Below are positions 59,581-64,000 of a DNA stretch of 64,000 bases, piece after piece. The stretch covers positions 1,679,938-1,743,937 of the forward strand of contig NZ_CP159805.1 of NCBI RefSeq assembly GCF_048087625.1, in the 5' to 3' direction. The DNA comes from Pseudothioglobus sp905182815. Lineage in GTDB: Bacteria; Pseudomonadota; Gammaproteobacteria; PS1; Pseudothioglobaceae. Positions within the stretch are counted from its first letter, which is position 1; each line of letters starts with the position of its first letter. Under the pieces are notes generated by a model, which searched no databases, had not been told where the DNA came from, and saw only the letters and a program-made list of their open reading frames with translations. The position numbers and the translations under genes were made by a program.

Positions 59581-60492
59581 TTATAGCGGCTCTATGATAG
59601 CTTTTGGTTTGATTTCTTGGTCTTGATTATTTTTCATTGCTCGCCAAGAGACATAAAGGCCACTAAGAATAATAATAATTAACCCAAGTATCGCTTGAAC
59701 ATTTGGCAAAACACCAAAAACTAAATAGCTCAAAATAATGGCAACTACGATCTCAAAATAATTGAAGGGGCTTAGCTCTGAGGCGCTAGCAAACTCAAAA
59801 GCCTTGATAATCATAAAGTGCGAAGCTGCAGCAAAAAAACCCATTGCTGCCCCCATTAGAATGCCCTTTAAATCTGGAGTTGTCCAATAAGGCACAACAA
59901 TTAACGACATAATAACTATTCCAACGATTGCAGAATAAAATAAAGTCAAAACTGGTGGCGCACGAAAAGATAGTTTTTTAGTTATGATAATATAAAGGGC
60001 ATAGCAAAATCCTGCGACTAAGGCAAATAATAAAGTCGGATCAAACTGTTCACTATCGGGCTGAAGAACTACTATAACCCCTATAAATCCTATTAGAACG
60101 CCAACCCCAATAAATATATCAAAGCGCTCTCCTAGAATAAAGGGTGAGAGAACTGCAACAACAAGAGGAGAGATAAATAAAAGCGTAAGCGCTTCAGGGA
60201 TATCGTTGGTTACAATGGCTGCAAAAAAGAATAGTGTTGCTAGCGTAAGCATCAAGCCCCGTAAAAACTGTAAGCCGGGCTTTTCAGGGATTGAAAATAA
60301 CTTAACCTTTTGCCACATAATCATTGGCAACAACCAAACAGCATGGAAAAAAAACCGTGTCCATGTAACTTGTGTTACGTGATAGCCTTCTTGGCTCAAA
60401 AGCTTAGCAAAAATATCTAAAAAAGGAACAATAGTCATCCCTAAAAGCATTAAGCCTATTCCTTTAAGTATTTTTACATTCGTAATTTTCAT
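59581..60492 (-). CDS. EamA/DMT-family permease
   Basis: 303 residues with ten predicted membrane helices in two EamA repeats (GIGLMLLGMTIVPFLDIFAKLLSQEGYHVTQVTWTRFF starts the first). Resembles the RarD/YddG-like drug-metabolite transporters; substrate unknown. Separate from the exporter downstream (136 bp) and from the tRNA gene upstream (86 bp). Confidence 0.85.
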   Translation of the reverse strand: MKITNVKILKGIGLMLLGMTIVPFLDIFAKLLSQEGYHVTQVTWTRFFFHAVWLLPMIMWQKVKLFSIPEKPGLQFLRGLMLTLATLFFFAAIVTNDIPEALTLLFISPLVVAVLSPFILGERFDIFIGVGVLIGFIGVIVVLQPDSEQFDPTLLFALVAGFCYALYIIITKKLSFRAPPVLTLFYSAIVGIVIMSLIVVPYWTTPDLKGILMGAAMGFFAAASHFMIIKAFEFASASELSPFNYFEIVVAIILSYLVFGVLPNVQAILGLIIIILSGLYVSWRAMKNNQDQEIKPKAIIEPL

Positions 60493-60578
60493 TAGCTCTT
60501 AATTATGAAAGAATGCTGATTGTACATAACAACCTTAATAAACTGTATGAATAAAGCTTGAGTTAAAACAACTTAGTT

Positions 60579-60663
60579 TGGTGCCGTCGGACGGAGTCGA
60601 ACCGTCACAGCTTGCGCTACAGCCCCCTCAAGGCTGCGTGTCTACCAATTTCACCACGACGGC
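60579..60663 (-). tRNA. tRNA-Leu(GAG)
   Basis: On the minus strand the 85-base sequence folds as a class II tRNA. The acceptor GCCGTCG pairs with CGACGGC, with discriminator A and encoded CCA. D arm TGGTGAAATTGGTAGACA, anticodon arm CAGCC-TTGAGGG-GGCTG with anticodon GAG, a long variable arm (TAGCGCAAGCTG), and the T arm GACGG-TTCGACT-CCGTC. It reads CUC/CUU leucine codons. It starts 5 bp after the secG stop, so it is cotranscribed with tpiA-secG, as leuU is beside secG in E. coli. Confidence 0.95.
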
Positions 60664-60668
60664 TTTAA

Positions 60669-60998
60669 TTAATTGCTGGGAATTTCGCTTGCGTCTGTAT
60701 CAAGCCCATCATCACTCATAGTTGTCTGGGACATAATACTTTGGTCGGCCTCTGCTGAAGACCTTTCATTTGAAGCGAAGTAAGCAAGACTTATGCTGGT
60801 TACAAAAAAACCAATAGCCATGACTGCAGTTAATTTATATAAAAATGAATGCGCGCCTCGAGCTCCAAAAACTGAGCCTGCCGCCCCAGAACCAAATGCA
60901 GCGCCCGCATCTGCTCCCTTGCCGTGCTGTATTAGTATTAGCCCGACTAGCCCAAGAGCCAATAGCACATGAATTACTAAAATTATTTGAAATGTCAT
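60669..60998 (-). CDS. secG: Preprotein translocase subunit SecG
   Basis: 109 residues. Two membrane helices (IILVIHVLLALGLVGLILIQ and LYKLTAVMAIGFFVTSISLAYF) joined by the conserved QHGKGADAGAAFGSGAAGSVFGARG loop, then a polar, Ser/Asp-rich tail. SecG supports SecYE/SecA-driven protein export. One base separates it from tpiA, the usual partner in gammaproteobacteria, and tRNA-Leu follows. Confidence 0.96.
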   Translation of the reverse strand: MTFQIILVIHVLLALGLVGLILIQHGKGADAGAAFGSGAAGSVFGARGAHSFLYKLTAVMAIGFFVTSISLAYFASNERSSAEADQSIMSQTTMSDDGLDTDASEIPSN

Positions 60999-60999
60999 A

Positions 61000-61746
61000 T
61001 TAACCTGCCTTACATATTTGTAAAAAATCTTCTGCTTTTAGAGCAGCCCCACCAATAAGCCCGCCATCAATATCTGGGCAAGAAATTAACTCAACAGCAT
61101 TACCTGCATTCATACTTCCACCATATAGTATAGGTGTTTTTTGAGCAATATTTTCACTACTCTCACCTAAAAGGTTTCGTATAAAAAAATGAACCGCTTG
61201 TGCTTGTTCTGGCGTTGCTGTAATGCCTGTTCCTATTGCCCAGACTGGTTCATAAGCAATAATAATACTGTCAAAAGACTCTATGCCAACTAGCTCTATA
61301 ACAGCATTAATTTGCTCCGCAACAACTGTCTCAGTTTTTCCAGCCTCTCTCTGCTCTAGAGACTCTCCAACACATAAGAGAGGGGACAAACCAGCACCTA
61401 ATGCAGCTTTCGTTTTTTCGGCAACGACCGAACTTGTTTCGCCGTATAAACTTCTTCTTTCAGAATGTCCAGCGATAACATGTTTTGCACCAAAGTCCTT
61501 TATCATATCCGCACTAACTTCGCCAGTAAATGCGCCTGATGGGTTTATGTTAATGTTCTGGGCGCCAAGCTTTAAATTACTGCCTTCTATCAAAGACTCA
61601 ACTTGGGACATATATGGAAAAGGAACACAAACCAAAACCTCTGAATTGACGCCTTCCATTCCAGACAATATTCCATCAATTAGGCTCTTAACAGAGACCT
61701 TACTGGCGTTCATTTTCCAGTTTCCAGCAATAATTGTCTTGCGCAT
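61000..61746 (-). CDS. tpiA: Triose-phosphate isomerase
   Basis: A 248-residue TIM barrel. The N-terminal IIAGNWKMNASK carries the catalytic Asn and Lys, the conserved His is in VIAGHSERR, the catalytic Glu in IAYEPVWAIGTG, and the phosphate loop is ILYGGSMNAGN. It interconverts DHAP and glyceraldehyde-3-phosphate. Length is normal. First gene of tpiA-secG-tRNA-Leu. Confidence 0.97.
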   Translation of the reverse strand: MRKTIIAGNWKMNASKVSVKSLIDGILSGMEGVNSEVLVCVPFPYMSQVESLIEGSNLKLGAQNININPSGAFTGEVSADMIKDFGAKHVIAGHSERRSLYGETSSVVAEKTKAALGAGLSPLLCVGESLEQREAGKTETVVAEQINAVIELVGIESFDSIIIAYEPVWAIGTGITATPEQAQAVHFFIRNLLGESSENIAQKTPILYGGSMNAGNAVELISCPDIDGGLIGGAALKAEDFLQICKAG

Positions 61747-61841
61747 ACTTTATTAGGTCATACAAAAAGAGGGCAATGTTACTCTAAAACACGCACAAAA
61801 TCAATTGTGAAATAGGCCTTAACCCCTCTCCAGTATTGTCT

Positions 61842-63911
61842 TTACTTAAGGCTTGGCATTTCACGCATAAACATGGCCTTTTGTATTTCTTGTTCCGGCT
61901 CCTCAAAACTTTGCGCGGCAAGGTGGCCTAAAAAGACTGCATCTGCTATTAAACCTGGAGACTCGGCATCTCCAATTAACTGAATGTGTTTTGCTTCGCC
62001 CTGTTCAGTATTATTTTCTTGCTCCACAAGCTGATCATAGAGCGTAGTGTTTGGAATGCGCTCTGTAACCATTACTAGTGATGAACATTTTAAAAGTGAA
62101 ATCTCTCCGGTAAACACACACTTAAGATTAAGATTACTACCTTCAGCCTTATCTATGGTCTTATTACAAATTACGTTAACGCCGCTAACCAAAAGCGCTT
62201 TCTGAATTCTTTTTTGTTCTAGAGTTGACTCTGTCCATGGAGATACAACGCTTGCTGGCGTTATAAAAATTACTTCGTGTTCATCAAAACTCAAATGGTC
62301 CGCAATTACCCCTGCCAAATATCCCTGCTCATCATCATAAACAACAATAGGGCCCCTTAAATTTGGGCTCTGCTTTATCGCCTCTTCTGGAGTAAGCACC
62401 TGAAGCGACTCTAGGCCCTGAACTGGTTTTCTTCTACTTCTGCCGACACCGTCTTTGCGCCAACTTGACCCAGTAGCTAAAAATATATTATTGATTCCAA
62501 GTTCATTTATATGTAAAAGAGTTAATTCGCTTTCTTTGTAAATTTCAATATTGTTTTTTTGCTGTATCTCATAAATTCTATTATCAGAGACTCGTTTCCA
62601 AGCAGAAAGCCCTTTAAGCCCAGACTCAAAAAGCACTCTGCCTCCTAATTTATTATCTGCCTCTGCCAACGTAACATGATAACCACGTCTTGCTAGCTGC
62701 ATAGTGCATTCTAATCCGGAAGGTCCAGATCCAATAACAAGTGCTTTTTGATCTGTCTTTTTAGGTTTAATTGATTCTGGGTCCCAGCCCCTTCTCCACT
62801 CTTCTCCCATAGTTGGGTTTTGTGTACAACGAATTGGAACTGCAAAATTATCGCTCGATACGCAAATATTACAACCAATGCATTCTTTTATTTGATCAGT
62901 TTTTCCAGCTTTTATTTTGTTAGGAAGATAAGGATCTGCTATTGAAGGTCTCGCTGCACCAATAAGATCTAAAGCTCCACGCTCAATTAGGCTAACCATT
63001 AGGTCTGGAGATGTAAGCCGACCAACCCCAACTACTGGTTTTGTTGTTATGCTTTTCACAAATTCAACATATGGAATTTGATAGCCCTCATTTGGCTCAA
63101 AACGAGAAGTTTGTGAGTCATTAGCCCAGTCGGAAACATTTACATCCCAAAGGTCAGGAATTTCAGCCAGCATTTCAACTACCGCTCTTCCTTCCTCAAA
63201 GAATTGCATTCCGTCTGAACCCTTAAGCTCGTCAACAGCAAACCTAAAAGCTACTGCACAGGTGTCACCAACAGCGTCTTTAGTTTCCTCAAGCAACTCC
63301 CGTGTTAAACGAACTCGGTTTTCAATACTGCCACCATACTCATCAGTACGATCATTAATTTCTGGAAGCAAAAATTCCTGGGTAAGTGTCATGCCATGGC
63401 CCGCATAAACATAAATAATATCAAAACCAGCGGCTTTTGCGTTTAAAGCGGCGTTACGATGCCAGCGCCTAAACTCAGCAATGTCTTTCTTATTCATGCG
63501 CCTAGTTTGTTTGGGATAAACAAGATCTATAGATTGGCTTACAGGCGAAATAACAGGGAGCCTGGAATATAAGTTAGCAGCATGGTTTCCATTGTGGGCT
63601 AATTCGATTGCCGCAAGAGCCCCATGCTCATGAACAGCATCTGTCATAAGACTTAGAGCTGGAATATCTCTTTTGTCCCATATTCTTTGTTCAACATATG
63701 GCGACAAATCGGAGGTAGGGTGTATTTCTGACTCCTCTGTACTAACAACCCCCCACCCACCTTTTGCTTTTAAGGCCCTCATAGAAGCGTGTGCTTGTGG
63801 CCTTTGATGCCCCATACCACAACAATGTGGAACTTGATAAAAGCGATTTTTTGTAACAACAGGGCCAATCTTCACAGGCTCAAAAAGTCTACTATAGGGG
63901 GTTTTTTTCAT
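61842..63911 (-). CDS. TMADH-like FMN/4Fe-4S/FAD flavoprotein
   Basis: 689 residues with the trimethylamine-dehydrogenase plan: an old-yellow-enzyme TIM barrel (1-340), a 4Fe-4S site with Cys344, 347, 350 and 362 (CxxCxxCx11C), and a C-terminal dinucleotide domain (VIGSGPSGLECTMQLARRG from about 394). The FMN-linking Cys30 of TMADH is present (NRFYQVPHCC), as are the catalytic Tyr169 and His172 (YVYAGH). However, the aromatic cage residues of TMADH (Tyr60, Trp264, Trp355) are Glu60, absent and Asp354 here. It is therefore likely a dehydrogenase/demethylase for a different, possibly charged, N-methyl or amine compound. It stands alone, divergent from whatever lies to the right. Confidence 0.88.
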   Translation of the reverse strand: MKKTPYSRLFEPVKIGPVVTKNRFYQVPHCCGMGHQRPQAHASMRALKAKGGWGVVSTEESEIHPTSDLSPYVEQRIWDKRDIPALSLMTDAVHEHGALAAIELAHNGNHAANLYSRLPVISPVSQSIDLVYPKQTRRMNKKDIAEFRRWHRNAALNAKAAGFDIIYVYAGHGMTLTQEFLLPEINDRTDEYGGSIENRVRLTRELLEETKDAVGDTCAVAFRFAVDELKGSDGMQFFEEGRAVVEMLAEIPDLWDVNVSDWANDSQTSRFEPNEGYQIPYVEFVKSITTKPVVGVGRLTSPDLMVSLIERGALDLIGAARPSIADPYLPNKIKAGKTDQIKECIGCNICVSSDNFAVPIRCTQNPTMGEEWRRGWDPESIKPKKTDQKALVIGSGPSGLECTMQLARRGYHVTLAEADNKLGGRVLFESGLKGLSAWKRVSDNRIYEIQQKNNIEIYKESELTLLHINELGINNIFLATGSSWRKDGVGRSRRKPVQGLESLQVLTPEEAIKQSPNLRGPIVVYDDEQGYLAGVIADHLSFDEHEVIFITPASVVSPWTESTLEQKRIQKALLVSGVNVICNKTIDKAEGSNLNLKCVFTGEISLLKCSSLVMVTERIPNTTLYDQLVEQENNTEQGEAKHIQLIGDAESPGLIADAVFLGHLAAQSFEEPEQEIQKAMFMREMPSLK

Positions 63912-64000
63912 TAGTCAGTTTTCCGGCTTGAAGGTCAAATTTTTTATCTTTTATTAGTTAAATTATATAGATGTGGAGTTAAAAAGAACAACAAATCCAA

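Overview
The window is AT-rich, tightly packed chromosomal DNA from a marine-type gammaproteobacterium. The closest match I can suggest is the SUP05/Thioglobus/Pseudothioglobus group. This is inferred from gene content and style: rpmH-rnpA-yidD-yidC beside a DnaA box, an F-type ATP synthase operon close to that end, ubiE-ubiJ-ubiB, tpiA-secG-tRNA-Leu(GAG), a trimethylamine-dehydrogenase-like enzyme, and many 4-bp gene overlaps. A 16S or marker-gene comparison would settle it. The left edge is probably close to oriC: a perfect DnaA box lies upstream of rpmH, and dnaA would lie off the left end.

Layout. 0.1-3.4 kb: rpmH, rnpA, yidD, yidC, kdsC and a one-domain alkylguanine-DNA alkyltransferase, read rightward. 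3.4-10.2 kb: the complete ATP synthase operon atpIBEFHAGDC, read leftward from a near-consensus promoter. 10.3-13.4 kb: recN and nadK (leftward) and grpE (rightward). 13.4-16.0 kb: a small accessory segment of poorly conserved genes, bordered on the left by 11-bp repeats. 16.2-21.0 kb: a five-gene catabolic-looking operon (alpha/beta hydrolase, flavin reductase, luciferase-like monooxygenase, aldehyde dehydrogenase, carboxymuconolactone-decarboxylase-like protein) behind a strong promoter. 21-37 kb: DMT permease, dsbD, accBC-argC-erpA-gltA, ubiEJB, two small orphan genes, then rplY-pth-ychF-gpmI-rpe. 37.3-45.1 kb: metY, an alpha/beta hydrolase, a FadN-like fused beta-oxidation enzyme, an acyl-CoA ligase and a DmdC-like acyl-CoA dehydrogenase, nearly all overlapping.

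45.1-48.8 kb holds a zinc-acquisition operon: a ZrgA-family protein with 38 Asp-Glu-His/Asn tripeptides, an ABC ATPase, an FtsX-like permease, a DUF3299 protein and a Zur-like regulator. It lies behind a perfect 7-1-7 palindrome that overlaps the promoter. 48.8-54.6 kb is a leftward membrane-lipid-modification cluster (FAD amine-oxidase-like protein, DUF1365, two cyclopropane-fatty-acid-synthase-like methyltransferases, DUF1295, SOUL protein). 54.6-57 kb is rpsB-tsf, with a long leader and an unusual repetitive Lys/Ala/Pro/Glu tail of about 110 residues on ribosomal protein S2. 57-64 kb, leftward, carries an RND/MMPL exporter with an internal acidic repeat, a DMT permease, tRNA-Leu, secG, tpiA and the TMADH-like flavoprotein.

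Most of the window is core housekeeping. The parts most worth following up are the zinc operon with its recent 135-bp tandem duplication, the S2 tail, the TMADH-like enzyme that keeps its cofactor and catalytic residues but has lost the trimethylamine-binding aromatic cage, the luciferase-like operon with its structured leader, the metY/beta-oxidation operon that may process sulfur compounds, and the lipid cluster. I found no CRISPR array, insertion sequence, integrase or prophage. All calls come from reading the sequence; no database search was run.
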